Notes: a model not told the origin generated them from the sequence alone. A stretch of DNA of 64,000 bases from Pseudomonas mendocina (GCA_037482215.1 CP148074.1:2170001-2234000); one strand, 5' to 3'; numbered from the stretch's first letter, positions 51,801-58,908 are shown. A program made the numbers and translations.

Positions 51801-53373
51801 TGAACAGACCGGCATCATAAGCTCGGAGAACCGTGCCATTTGGCGGGACGAGTTCTATGTACCGTTCTATCGGGTGATGGACGAGGAGGCCAAGGCAACC
51901 GGCCCGCGTGCGGCCAAGGGGCTGAGTCGGCAGGAGGCGTACAAGAAACTGAAGGGGGGTAAGCAGAACCTCAATGATCTGCTGGAAAATACTCTGATGA
52001 ACTTCCATCACCTGCTGACCGCTAGCCTGAAGAACCAGGCTGCCCAGCAAGCTCTTACTAACGCCAAGCAGCTGGGTATTGCCAAGGTTGTTCCGGAGGC
52101 GGCACGCGATCCAAAGACGTCTACCTTTGTGCTCAAAGGCGGCGATCGGGTGTTCTACCAGGTGGATGACGCGCTGGTATTTGAGGCGCTCACTTCGCTG
52201 GCAGACCCAGGCCTCAACAACTTCGCGGTGCGCGCGATGGCCATGTTCAAGAGGGTCTTCACTAACATGACCACCATTACGCCTCAGTTCATTTTGGCCA
52301 ACTTCCTGCGCGACTCAGTCCAGGCCGCCGCCACCACACCGGTTAGCAAAAACGTGGCCGCTAACATGTTTCAAGGCATCAAAAGCTTCCGCGACGAGAA
52401 AACCCGTGCCCAGATGTTGGCCAGTGGCGGTGCATTTAGCTTCGGGCACATATATGGCTCCGACCCTGAAGAGGTAAAGGCTGGTCTGCGTCGGGGGCTA
52501 CGTGGCGCTAAGTTGGTAGACGGACCGAAGTTGGTTCCGAAGTTATTGGCTGCTGGGTGGGATGCTTATAACTCATTCGCAAACTCTGCCGAGAACGCGA
52601 ACCGTGCAGCAGCCTACCAGCAGAACCATGATAAGGGCGCGTTACGAGCCTCTTATGAGGCTCGCGACTTAATGGACTTCAGTCAAGAAGGTGCTTGGCC
52701 GGCAGTGCGCTTCCTGATCCGGGTTGTTCCGTTCCTAAATGCTCGATTGCAGGGATTGGACAAACTGTACCGGTCTGGCGTCAAACCTGCTGTGCTCACT
52801 GCCTTCGGAAAGGGAACGGCCAGCGACCGACAAGCTGCTGCCCGTTTCGGCTTAGTAACCGGTGCCCTAGCCATGGCCAGCATGCTGCTCTACTTGTCCA
52901 ACCACGACGACGAGGAATACCGGAAGCTTGAGGATTGGCAGAAGGATAGCTACTGGTTCTTCCGCATCGGTGATCAGGCGTTTTTCATCCCGAAGCCTTT
53001 CGAGGTAGGTGCTGTGTCGACCCTGACCGAGCGTCTGGCTGAGCAAGTTGTGGATGACAAGGCCAGTGGCAGGCTATTCCGAGCGCGTCTTTGGGCGATG
53101 GTTACGCAAACCTTCGCCTTCTCTCCCGTGCCACAAGCGTTCCAGCCTTCGCTCGACGTGTACTCCAACAAGGATGCTTTCACCGGTCGGCCTATTGAGA
53201 GTGCGGGTATGGAAAGGATGAGCCCGACATTACGAGCTAGGGCCAGTACCACAGCTCCTGCGCACATGATCTCAGAGGCAACCTCGATTCTGGGTGACGA
53301 CTTAACATTATCGCCTTTACAGGCTGACCACCTGATTCAGGGATATTTGGGGCAGGATATTTGGGGCAGGTAG
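45808..53373 (+). CDS. Giant polyvalent virion protein (ejected; interrupted by amber codon)
   Basis: A 2521-aa multi-enzyme protein. Residues ~550-690 resemble the phage pyrophosphatase-like domain (AQIEAGNYKKGKVRVHGLELSIENP, HYGYIRRT, FDEHKVMLGF). ~750-1310 is a large polyvalent domain with HExxH at 985-989 (AHEWFHALDHYFG). HEEVGH at 1398-1403 is a second metallopeptidase-like motif. ~1590-1690 is phosphoribosyltransferase-like (LILDDTLTQGGT, 1661-1671). ~1790 to the end resembles LPD38, with a membrane helix near 2350. Such proteins enter the host with the DNA and are thought to protect it. TAG stops the frame at 53371-53373, but the same frame stays open beyond. Confidence 0.88.
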   Translation: MTNNGQPRRWADVAASEPFRSLAPERQERARQLYFQDVVLPRVPAGMEGRARELYDQDTLGSITQPIEAQGELGATDFAKEAGAGLLKGTGAVVSGLGDMIRPEDSGLSDTLPDGTKLPEPWSIRETVANVVDPAARAVGGWLDEKGQAVADSKSQPAKDALAKSTPSGDVLDPETWSMGEAPSLAGYGLQMAGLLGQFAPQAGVMLATRGKAEAPAMMAVGGLQSGGSAANEVEQRITDTSDLDLLANSSVYREMRSQGATEEEARQKLSILARDGAFDGAAPVGAAGGLATQFALGPLQRIVGGGVGRRLGYGLAIDAPTEGLQEVAESVAARASTNKAIGEQRSLTEDTFADAVLGAIGGAGHATLGAALGEGKTQRHQAQGRADAEFEATPEPLALPAPGVSSLPAPEKVFYGDAQGNLQDIGPVRNVDGERQPDQQARSWVNPKHDPANMGGGSGMDQQAPTATSRDRSQIELLHKPNGKPFDAPKGAEASKAFREARAAGRQPRVVPVDGGYAIQVQQDLVSQAMRPLDIKANEAATSPTNDLPSPSAAQIEAGNYKKGKVRVHGLELSIENPRGSERSGKRPDGSEWRHTMSDHYGYIRRTTGTDGEQVDVYLGPQAESDQVFVVDQLNQQDGSFDEHKVMLGFPDEESAVAAYRSNFDADWQMGKVSAMPVAEFKEWLKGGDLAKPVAATEEEGSPVPQPFAETVPKDKIVDFGEKIGGARKDRAVSTGPRPARAGDSDARPAWARRFDISQVVSSANPAEVGRWEVRDSRSKDWMKRSRRVGSYATREEAEQAVPLIAVARKHRVVSQRQGDGDGFEIWRTINDHKQVKVVDQVFPTRLEAMEYMASNAQRIIETNTTFGEADLPRPESAQRIGAARRDGPVKDSAFTDTFGFRGVEFGNWNNQEERQQLLDDAYDGLLDLAEVMGIPPKAISLNGELALAFGARGHGLSGARAHYEPAKAVINLTKMNGAGSLAHEWFHALDHYFGRQDGKASAEWVVDKDGTRSLKTSGSFETEGASSGFRRSGSGVRLEVRQAYTTLMDTMQRKAEQYVEDTARADSFVARSRKEVADRLARLRTDLAEQKNPQYSKRHNRPASAEQLAEFDTVAQQIIDGVQLETDLRSTKPDAKLTRRNALSGMRWTNDALEQISSIYKAVRGRSGFNADNNGELDRLRGVMSGYSSRLKMLADAQDGSTKTKQLPTRFAMDAKELDQGRGTNYWTTPHEMAARAFQGYVEDMIAERGNSSPFLNYGPENAGIITPWGWKRPFPAGEERKAINEAFSKLVDVIETRETEEGVQLYRQDSEEPDTTEQGAKVSAEQLRDALKVSPELAGVEVVQDFDDLPLSTRTRAKRDGVAPQDLRGVRSSGKTYVVAGNHVSVADAIYTAVHEEVGHRGIHGLLGDELDATMERLYSSQQSTAKGRQRIGQIRDAYASVLMRLDPKQQRLLVAQEIVAHLLEDGDRPTMLQRVLSKIRELLRKMFPQVPWTYTDILALGEQSRAWLRQQNGKQDVDSAVLYSRRGWSEEFPDAVLAHPLSFLNNHPDYEAAKPGDDAAALRVARDAVTPAFVEQVRRLIPKDSEPRIVPVLAVEGAGKNRIPLMAAEVLAQRLGLKVEAELMQQQKIGRTRASALERIAKQPTFAGKVVAGDFLILDDTLTQGGTLAQLKTHIEDSGGRVVGAVSLTGKNYSRKLSLDPSTLAEVRDKYGSIESWWRDTFGYSFEGLTQSEARTLLTFDKGQLSPERLRDRITAARDEGLFRVGQEATSNRPGTEAPVDPGENLYSLFGVRRPHISDAHPDLNADEQDALRKIAPRTVHQRAVDWYREHTDRLMTKLRRGVVDKYAALKDMDEALSGSDFLDSSITSSAWVLARMAPSAVGALNAMMHNGRIILDQQQKVIGMRDDGSLGLGEVFSRLGDASEIERFMGWIAGNRAAKLAAEGRENLFDAKDIAALKGINRGTTADGRNRSKVYDEVFREFQQYRDDVLAIAEQTGIISSENRAIWRDEFYVPFYRVMDEEAKATGPRAAKGLSRQEAYKKLKGGKQNLNDLLENTLMNFHHLLTASLKNQAAQQALTNAKQLGIAKVVPEAARDPKTSTFVLKGGDRVFYQVDDALVFEALTSLADPGLNNFAVRAMAMFKRVFTNMTTITPQFILANFLRDSVQAAATTPVSKNVAANMFQGIKSFRDEKTRAQMLASGGAFSFGHIYGSDPEEVKAGLRRGLRGAKLVDGPKLVPKLLAAGWDAYNSFANSAENANRAAAYQQNHDKGALRASYEARDLMDFSQEGAWPAVRFLIRVVPFLNARLQGLDKLYRSGVKPAVLTAFGKGTASDRQAAARFGLVTGALAMASMLLYLSNHDDEEYRKLEDWQKDSYWFFRIGDQAFFIPKPFEVGAVSTLTERLAEQVVDDKASGRLFRARLWAMVTQTFAFSPVPQAFQPSLDVYSNKDAFTGRPIESAGMERMSPTLRARASTTAPAHMISEATSILGDDLTLSPLQADHLIQGYLGQDIWGR
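53341..53368 (+). repeat. 14-bp perfect tandem duplication at the amber stop
   Basis: GGATATTTGGGGCA occurs at 53341-53354 and again at 53355-53368. It is followed at once by GGTAGGGG, which contains the TAG. Slipped-strand duplication in a G-rich tract probably created or accompanies the interruption. Confidence 0.9.
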
Positions 53374-53376
53374 GGG

Positions 53377-53832
53377 TTGGGGGCTGGCATTATCGACACA
53401 ATCTGGCGCACAGCCAAAGGTGAGGAGGAACCGGCTAAGCGCTGGCACGAGTACCAGCCAATCCGGCGCTTCTACAAGGATCTGGGTGCACCGGCGTCGT
53501 ATGACCGCTACAGCACGCTGTTTTACGAGGGGCTAAAGGAATCGGGGCGGGTCTATGCCGACGTGAAGCGTCTGCAAGAGCTGGGGCGAGTGAATGAAGC
53601 AAGGGAGTTGATAGGCGAGAAACGCGGCATCTTGGCCATGCGCAAGCCGCTGGGCCAATTGCAGCGACAGTTGAGCGTGATAAACGCCCGGATGGACGTC
53701 GTGCGGCTCAGTGCATGGGGCGGGGAGAGGAAACGGAGGGAATTAGACCGCCTGCAAGTAATCAAGAGTCGATTGTTAGAATTCACAGGAAAGCGCCTAG
53801 AAACTATTCAGATGGTTGAACGGAAGAGTTAA
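53377..53832 (+). CDS. C-terminal fragment of the giant polyvalent protein
   Basis: 151 codons from TTG 53377 in exactly the same frame as the giant protein, one codon after its TAG. The sequence (EPAKRWHEYQPIRRFYKDLG… STLFYEGLKESGRVYADVKRL, then a helical tail) is what LPD38-type proteins carry at their end. It is therefore probably the severed C terminus rather than a separate gene. Separate translation from the TTG (AGGTAGGGG upstream) or amber read-through could still supply it. Confidence 0.7.
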   Translation: MGAGIIDTIWRTAKGEEEPAKRWHEYQPIRRFYKDLGAPASYDRYSTLFYEGLKESGRVYADVKRLQELGRVNEARELIGEKRGILAMRKPLGQLQRQLSVINARMDVVRLSAWGGERKRRELDRLQVIKSRLLEFTGKRLETIQMVERKS

Positions 53833-53905
53833 AGTAAGTATTAATAAACCCTCAATGAATCGCCCCGGGTTTCGTGGAGGCCTCAACTCTTGAGAAGATG
53901 AGGCC

Positions 53906-54229
53906 ATGAAAAAGACTACGACCTACTCCCCTGAAGTCCGTGAACGTGCCGTGCGCATGGTTCTGGAACACCTGAACGACTACCCCTCCGAGTGGGCCGC
54001 CATTGAAGCCATCGCGCCGAAGATTGGCTGTGCAGCGCAAACGTTGCATGGCTGGATTCGCCGCCATCAGACCGACGCAGGCCAGCGTCCAGGCCCGACC
54101 ACCGAAGAGCGCGAACGCATCAAGGCGTTGGAGCGGGAGAACCGGGAATTGCGCAAGGCCAATGAAATTCTGCGTCTGGCCAGTGCGTATTTTGCCCAGG
54201 CGGAGCTCGACCGCCGCACCAAGTCCTGA
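53906..54229 (+). CDS. IS3-family transposase OrfA
   Basis: A 107-aa protein with helix-turn-helix ([15 protein letters not shown]…[23 protein letters not shown]) and a leucine-zipper-like tail ([23 protein letters not shown]). It binds the IS ends. Its stop overlaps the orfB frame, which lies at -1. Confidence 0.95.
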   Translation: MKKTTTYSPEVRERAVRMVLEHLNDYPSEWAAIEAIAPKIGCAAQTLHGWIRRHQTDAGQRPGPTTEERERIKALERENRELRKANEILRLASAYFAQAELDRRTKS

Positions 54230-55128
54230 GGGCTTTTGTCGATCAGTACCGTGACCGTCTCGGGGTCGAGTCGATCTGCCGTGTCTTGCAGATCGCCCCG
54301 TCCGGTTACCGCAGACATGCGGCCCAACTGCGCAATCCGGCACTGCGTTGTTGCCGTGCTCAGCGCGATGAGGCGTTGAGCTTGGAGATCCAGCGCGTGT
54401 GGGATACCAACATGCAGTGCTATGGCGCGGTGAAGGTTTGGAAGCAGTTACTGCGAGAGGGCCTCAAGGTCGCCAGATGTACGGTGGAGCGGCTAATGCG
54501 GCGAGCTGGGTTGCAGGGAATTAGGCGTGGCCAGGTTGTACGGACGACGGTGGCCGGCGACAAGTCGCTGTGTCCGCTGGATCGTGTCCAACGCCAGTTC
54601 CATGCTGAGCGTCCGAACCAGCTGTGGGTGTCGGATTTCACCTATGTCTCGACCTGGCAAGGCTGGCTGTACGTGGCGTTCGTGATTGACGTCTTTGCAC
54701 GGCGCATCGTCGGCTGGCGAGTCAGTACCAGCATGAAGACCGACTTCGTGCTGGATGCCCTGGAGCAAGCGCTGTACGCCCGACAGCCACATCGTATGGG
54801 TGGCCTGATTCACCATAGCGACCGTGGCAGTCAGTACGTCTCGATCCGCTATACCGAGCGGCTGGCAGAGGCCGGCATTGAGCCTTCGGTTGGCAGCAAG
54901 GGCGACAGCTACGACAACGCCTTGGCCGAGACTATCAACGGGCTGTACAAGGCTGAACTGATTTACCGGCAGTCATGGAAGAGTCGTGAAGCTGTTGAGA
55001 TGGCGACCTTGAAATGGGTGCACTGGTACAACCACCAGCGGCTGTTGAGCTCAATCGGGTATATCCCGCCTGCGGAGGCTGAGGCAAACTTCCACCAGCA
55101 ACAAGCAAGTCAGGCCATGGCGGCCTGA
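54226..55128 (+). CDS. IS3-family transposase OrfB (DDE catalytic domain)
   Basis: In the -1 frame relative to OrfA, the sequence reads [20 protein letters not shown] and continues to 55128. It is normally made as an OrfAB fusion by programmed -1 frameshift, since no good start codon precedes it (TTG 54286 is possible). Catalytic residues: D in [10 protein letters not shown] in [12 protein letters not shown] and E in [15 protein letters not shown]. It appears intact. Confidence 0.93.
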   Translation: MRAFVDQYRDRLGVESICRVLQIAPSGYRRHAAQLRNPALRCCRAQRDEALSLEIQRVWDTNMQCYGAVKVWKQLLREGLKVARCTVERLMRRAGLQGIRRGQVVRTTVAGDKSLCPLDRVQRQFHAERPNQLWVSDFTYVSTWQGWLYVAFVIDVFARRIVGWRVSTSMKTDFVLDALEQALYARQPHRMGGLIHHSDRGSQYVSIRYTERLAEAGIEPSVGSKGDSYDNALAETINGLYKAELIYRQSWKSREAVEMATLKWVHWYNHQRLLSSIGYIPPAEAEANFHQQQASQAMAA

Positions 55129-55200
55129 CTTAAACGAAACGGCCTCCACGAAACCCGGGGCGATTCACAAGAATATTAAAAACTCTGCCAGAGAATCCAT

Positions 55201-56145
55201 ATGGAAAACGCTCCAAAGGTGTTTGTCAGTCATGCAAGTGAAGATAAAGAGCGCTTTGTCATGGACTTTGCACATAAGCTTAGGTCCAATGGGGTTGACG
55301 CTTGGCTTGATAAGTGGGAGATGAAGCCAGGAGATAGTTTGATTACAAAGATATTTGAGGAAGGCATAAAAAATGCCAAGGCGGTGATTGTTGTTCTTTC
55401 CAGATATAGTGTTGAAAAACCATGGGTTAAGCATGAACTAGATGCCGCTTGTGTGAAACGGATAAATAGTGGCAGCAAATTGATTCCAGTTGTTATTGAT
55501 GACTGTGAAGTACCTGAAGTATTGCAGGCAACACTTTGGGAAAAAATCAGTGATACTTCTTCATATCAACAGAATTTTGATCGAATTCTCGCTTCAATCT
55601 TTGGCGCTTCTGACAAACCCGCCTTGGGGGCTCCTCCTTCCTTTGTTTCGAGTTTTGGTATAGGAGTAGGGACGTTCAATAATGTAGATAGCTTTGTTTG
55701 TAAGTCAGCCTGTGAGTTTGCCCTTAGGTCTGGTTCAAAACAAATCGAGCTTGCGGCATTCTGTAATGATGATGGGTTTATAGTTCCTGAAGGTGAGCTA
55801 AAAAACTCGATTGAGTATCTAGGTGAGTACGGGACGTTTGAACTTAAGCATCACCTCGGGGGAGGCTTTCCTTTAATATTTATATCTGATTCAGGATTTG
55901 AGCTGTATGCTCGTGAGCATGTGGAGAACTATAGTAGTGTTTTTCAATCAGTAGTTTCACATATAGTGAATAATCATCTTTTGATGCTTTCGCATATTAA
56001 GAGCAAGCTCGATGTCAATCCGTTTTTGATTGAGCATATAATAAGAATTCTTGAGGGGGCAGGCGAAATCAAGGTTTCTTGGTTTCTAAGTGGGGACTGT
56101 TCTATCGACTGGGTTTCTCAATCTTTACGCAGGTCTCTTAGATAG
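55201..56145 (+). CDS. TIR-domain protein (candidate anti-phage defence gene)
   Basis: A 314-aa protein. Residues 1 to about 140 are a TIR domain: KVFVSHASEDKERFV (box 1), GVDAWLDKWEMKPGDSL, VIVVLSRYSVEKPWVKHELDAA with candidate catalytic E79, and LIPVVIDDCEVP. Bacterial TIR domains are usually NAD-cleaving or signalling effectors that kill infected cells. Residues ~150-314 are of unknown type and may sense the trigger. It is AT-rich, between an IS and the right prophage end, a common place for lysogen-expressed defence genes. No partner gene is adjacent. Confidence 0.82.
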   Translation: MENAPKVFVSHASEDKERFVMDFAHKLRSNGVDAWLDKWEMKPGDSLITKIFEEGIKNAKAVIVVLSRYSVEKPWVKHELDAACVKRINSGSKLIPVVIDDCEVPEVLQATLWEKISDTSSYQQNFDRILASIFGASDKPALGAPPSFVSSFGIGVGTFNNVDSFVCKSACEFALRSGSKQIELAAFCNDDGFIVPEGELKNSIEYLGEYGTFELKHHLGGGFPLIFISDSGFELYAREHVENYSSVFQSVVSHIVNNHLLMLSHIKSKLDVNPFLIEHIIRILEGAGEIKVSWFLSGDCSIDWVSQSLRRSLR

Positions 56146-56149
56146 TTAT

Positions 56150-56280
56150 TGACGTCTACCGGTGCCCGAATAAATTCTGTGAAGGCTAAGCCGCTAAATG
56201 GAAGCACGGGCACTTTCACCATGACTGCAATAGCTAGAGGATGCCGATATGGCTGATCAATTGCAGCCCTGTGTTTCAGA
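56150..56280 (-). pseudogene. Decayed partial copy of the 75-aa membrane gene
   Basis: The plus-strand words GGCACTTTCACC, GATAGC/AATAGC, GGCTGATCAAT and CAGCCCTGT occur in the same order here and in 57655-57740, with an internal deletion. Read on the minus strand, AIAVMVKVPVLPFSGLAF resembles AIAILVKVPMLLFGAIAL of the intact gene. A gene duplication followed by decay is the simplest reading. Confidence 0.5.
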
Positions 56281-56310
56281 TATAGGCAGTGCGTGCGGAC
56301 GGTGTAGATG

Positions 56311-56371
56311 CACTGCTAACAAGAACAGTTTCGGCATGAGGGGGGAAGCCCCCTCAACCTTGTTAGCAGTG
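56311..56371. repeat. Nested inverted repeats after the antirepressor gene
   Basis: CACTGCTAACAAG (56311-56323) and CTTGTTAGCAGTG (56359-56371) are a perfect 13-bp inverted repeat. It encloses a second hairpin GAGGGGG…CCCCCTC (56338-56355). It abuts the stop codon of the minus-strand gene at 56372. It may act as a structured terminator. Confidence 0.6.
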
Positions 56372-57259
56372 TCAAATTGCGTACCTCTGAGGCGAGGCTG
56401 ATTCTTTTTGAAGTGCAGATATAGCTGAAAGAAGTCGTTCCACCTCAGTGCGATACGTCCGCACCTCCCACCAAGCCGCATCTACGTTATATCCATTGCG
56501 GGCAAGTTCTGCCAACACCAGTTCGCAGGGCGAGCTGTAGGGACACAGATCTTTAAGGGTTAAGTCAAGGTAGTGTCCGTACGGCTGGCGAGTGATGAGC
56601 ATATCTGGCCGGCGAATCGTCAGGAACTCCAGTGGGTAATCGACATTGAGCCGAGGGAGGGCTATGGGAACCTTATTGGATATCCATTCACCTTCATAGA
56701 CATTGTAAGACGCTATGAAATTACGAGCTGCATCCAGCTGGGATGACGGAATGTCCTTCGCTCTGATCACGCAGAAAGCGCGGTGCACCTGTTGCCACAA
56801 ATGGTTTTTCGCAGCCCGCTTGGCCCCACCTTTTAAGTTGCGCAGTTTGCCATCCAGAACGGCTGCCAGACAGTTGAAACCGGTAGCGCCGATAGTTTGG
56901 TCAACACTGGCGAGGCTCTTGCTGGGTGACACGGCGTAGAAGCCATATTTACGAATCGCCGGGAGGATTTCGGCAGTGACCCACCTTTTAAAACGCTTGG
57001 CTTCAGTTTTCCGGCTACGCAGAATAGCTGTGTAAAGACCTGATTCGTTAATGACCAGCATTTCCTGATCGCCGCCGGGGGTACGCACAATCTGCGTACC
57101 CTTTTCGTCGTCATCCAGATTACGAGTCATGTCACCTGCGATTCGATACTTCAAGGCAGATGAAACGTCGGAAGCCACAAACCAAGGCTGTTCGTCGATT
57201 AGCAAGGTGCGGATTACACGAGCATCAAATTGGAATAGTAGTACTTGAGTTGTATGCAT
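56372..57259 (-). CDS. BRO-N family antirepressor
   Basis: A 295-aa protein. The N-terminal BRO domain is clear: VIRTLLIDEQPWFVASDVSSAL, NLDDDEKGTQIVRTPGG, EMLVINESGLYTAILRSRKTEAKRFKRWVTAEILPAIRKYG. The C-terminal half (HRAFCVIRAKDIPSSQLDAARNFIASY) resembles the variable effector part of phage antirepressors. Such proteins inactivate repressors to trigger lytic growth. GGAG lies seven bases before the ATG. It is far from cI, so its target may be another prophage's repressor. Confidence 0.85.
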   Translation of the reverse strand: MHTTQVLLFQFDARVIRTLLIDEQPWFVASDVSSALKYRIAGDMTRNLDDDEKGTQIVRTPGGDQEMLVINESGLYTAILRSRKTEAKRFKRWVTAEILPAIRKYGFYAVSPSKSLASVDQTIGATGFNCLAAVLDGKLRNLKGGAKRAAKNHLWQQVHRAFCVIRAKDIPSSQLDAARNFIASYNVYEGEWISNKVPIALPRLNVDYPLEFLTIRRPDMLITRQPYGHYLDLTLKDLCPYSSPCELVLAELARNGYNVDAAWWEVRTYRTEVERLLSAISALQKESASPQRYAI

Positions 57260-57601
57260 GATTGCTCTCCATAGCTTGAGGCGTTGGTCACAGCTGCGGT
57301 TAACGAACTGTATTCAGGCTGTCCGGCTGGGGGCTATGGAACCCGGTACATCGAAGGTTTCTCGTTTACAGCGGCATATAACAGGCACGAAAAACTCTGT
57401 CCCGGTTTGTCCTACATAGATCTACAGACGACCAGGCCCGGCCGCTGAATTGTGAGCGGCTCCATCAGGTAACTCTGAGAGAGAGACTGGCGTCAATTTT
57501 TCGGCATGAGCGGCTGCATCGTTCAGTGAGTTGGGCAGCAAGTACTGATAGGGGGATTGCTAGTGAGGATGTATGGCATAGCAGTGGGATCATCAGTACC
57601 A
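57260..57601. other. No supported gene
   Basis: The stretch between the antirepressor and the small membrane gene has only short or shadow frames. It should hold the antirepressor promoter. Confidence 0.35.
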
Positions 57602-57829
57602 CTACCGACTGTTGCGCCCAGCCTGAAAACAGATCAGTGCAATGGCACCGAAAAGAAGCATTGGCACTTTCACCAGGATCGCGATAGCCATGCAGAACAG
57701 TGGGATGCCTGCCAGGCTGATCAATAGCCAGCCCTGTATTGTCTGCCAGTGCTTGGGCATTTGGGTCATCACCAAACCGCCCAGAAAGAGGAGGCCGGTC
57801 ACCCCAGCCCCGAACTCGAGCAATGTCAT
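57602..57829 (-). CDS. Small two-helix membrane protein
   Basis: A 75-aa hydrophobic protein: LLEFGAGVTGLLFLGGLVM, GWLLISLAGIPLFCMAIAIL and PMLLFGAIALICF. Its ATG follows directly on the stop of the upstream (secreted-type) gene, so the two form a unit. A decayed copy lies at 56150-56280. Family not recognised; a superinfection-exclusion type role is possible. Confidence 0.6.
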   Translation of the reverse strand: MTLLEFGAGVTGLLFLGGLVMTQMPKHWQTIQGWLLISLAGIPLFCMAIAILVKVPMLLFGAIALICFQAGRNSR

Positions 57830-58173
57830 TTAATAGCAGCCGTATTGATTGCAACTGGACTGGTAGGAGTTGCCGTCGGAGTCGGTGCCGCTGTTGTAGG
57901 TAGTGTCGCCAATGCGCGTGCTGGTGCCGTTCCAGCTGCCGCCTCCGGCCGAGGTGCCATTATGATAAGTGGTGTTGCCGACGGTGTTGCTGGTCTGATT
58001 CCAGGTGGAACCATTGGCACCGTAGCCTTGTACGTTTGTGGTATTGCCGAAGCGCTGGACGTTATAGGTGTTGCCAGCGTTGTCGGTGCAGGTACTGATG
58101 CTGTCGGAGCCTACGCAGTTTGCGAAGGCAGGCGAGGTTATACCAGGATCAAGCAGACAAAAGTCCATGTCAT
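57830..58173 (-). pseudogene. Secreted Asn/Gly/Thr-repeat protein with frameshifted signal peptide
   Basis: The mature part (NCVGSDSISTCTDNAGNTYN… QSSCNQYGCY) contains 25-30-residue repeats around GNTTY/G-x-S-W-N and resembles exported Pseudomonas proteins. The best start, ATG 58173 with GGAG seven bases upstream, reads MTWTFVCLILV and then stops. The continuing SPAFA|NC part of the signal peptide is in another frame, entered from ATG 58168 as MDFCLLDPGITSPAFANC, which is not a signal peptide. A 1- or 2-base indel within the first 15 codons explains this. Confidence 0.6.
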
Positions 58174-58287
58174 GACCGTGCTCCGTGCGGGTAGTGTCGA
58201 TCGAGTGTAGAGCGCGTGATGACGAAGTGATAGGCCCTCGCATCAGCTCTGGTTTGCCCTTGCGGCTGGTCAGTATTGCTTCTGGAG

Positions 58288-58464
58288 CTACGAGATGGGG
58301 GCCTGAAGCACCGTCTCCGGAGGTCTTGACGGGTTTTCGACCTGCGGCGAGTCAGAGATTACAAGCTCTTCACTCACCGATGTTGCCAGTGCAATCAGGA
58401 GTTGGTTTGTTTTTTTCTGCTCTGCAACTAGCTGCTCAAGCAGCTCGCGCTCTGACTCATTCAT
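58288..58464 (-). CDS. 58-aa phage protein
   Basis: MNESERELLEQLVAEQKKTN begins a short helical protein ending ETVLQAPIS. The upstream GGGA is only a weak ribosome site. The regular amphipathic helix (ERELLEQLVAEQKKTNQLLIALA) supports a real gene. It is the gene nearest attR. Confidence 0.55.
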   Translation of the reverse strand: MNESERELLEQLVAEQKKTNQLLIALATSVSEELVISDSPQVENPSRPPETVLQAPIS

Positions 58465-58674
58465 AGCAATCCCATGCGTTTAGATTGCGCGTAACGTAGC
58501 CGTGACGGGATGGGATTGCATTGAGAGAATCCTGATTGATTGCCGATCTGACTACTATGAGCAGGCTTCCGCAATCTTTATTCCCCCCTTGCCAGTGCTG
58601 GGCTAGAGAGGAGCGTGTCAACTATTATTGCGGAACGAAAATATACGTAAGTTTTTGTTTTACAAACAAACGCT

Positions 58675-58737
58675 AAGGGACTTAAAATCCCTCGAGGGTA
58701 ACCTCGTGCCGGTTCGACCCCGGCTTCGGGCACCATA
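58675..58737 (+). repeat. attR core (63-bp direct repeat, right copy)
   Basis: An exact copy of 1022-1084: the 3' part of tRNA-Leu from the anticodon arm to CCA plus TA. Without the 5' part it is not a working tRNA gene. Confidence 0.95.
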
Positions 58738-58760
58738 CTTAAGCACCTATTTGTGCTTTA

Positions 58761-58787
58761 AAAACCGGCTTAAAGCCGGTTTTTTTA
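58761..58787 (+). terminator. Host terminator downstream of attR
   Basis: AACCGGCTTAAAGCCGGTTTTTTT. Before integration this ended the tRNA-Gly/Cys/Leu transcript; it now lies 57 kb away from the intact tRNA gene. Confidence 0.85.
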
Positions 58788-58908
58788 TGCCTGAGGAACC
58801 TGCAGCAGCACTTTTGATCTCATACTCTTGTCGCATCACTCATCAGTTGTAAGGCTTTTTCTGCCTGATAAAATGAGTAAATTTTTTCAATCCTACTCAA
58901 GGTCAAAC

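Larger units (their letters stand above)
53856..55167 (+). mobile_element. IS3-family insertion sequence (1312 bp)
   Basis: Terminal inverted repeats start TGAATCGCCCCGGGTTTCGT at both ends and match over at least 27 bases. The flanks carry a 3-bp duplication, CAA (53853-53855 and 55168-55170). Two ORFs in the IS3 orfA/orfB arrangement fill the element. It lies just after the last virion gene, between it and the TIR gene. Confidence 0.95.
1083..58737. mobile_element. Integrated temperate podovirus-like prophage
   Basis: The element is bounded by the 63-bp tRNA-Leu repeats, with a tyrosine integrase next to attL. Inside are recombination, immunity, replication, lysis, packaging, head, tail-fibre and ejection genes in phage order. 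The portal, scaffold, coat and run of internal-virion genes, with no tail tube, sheath or tape-measure genes, point to a short-tailed phage. Giant-protein podoviruses such as Bcep22 and the Pseudomonas phage F116 come to mind, but no comparison was run. Accessory cassettes sit at both ends and near the immunity region. Confidence 0.95.

Noticed and set aside
57465..57854. 129-aa minus-strand frame
   Set aside because: Overlaps the 75-aa membrane gene out of frame and is less protein-like. The smaller frame has the start/stop coupling.
58675..58735. Second tRNA-Leu gene
   Set aside because: Only the 3' part is present; the D arm and 5' acceptor strand are missing. It is the attR copy.
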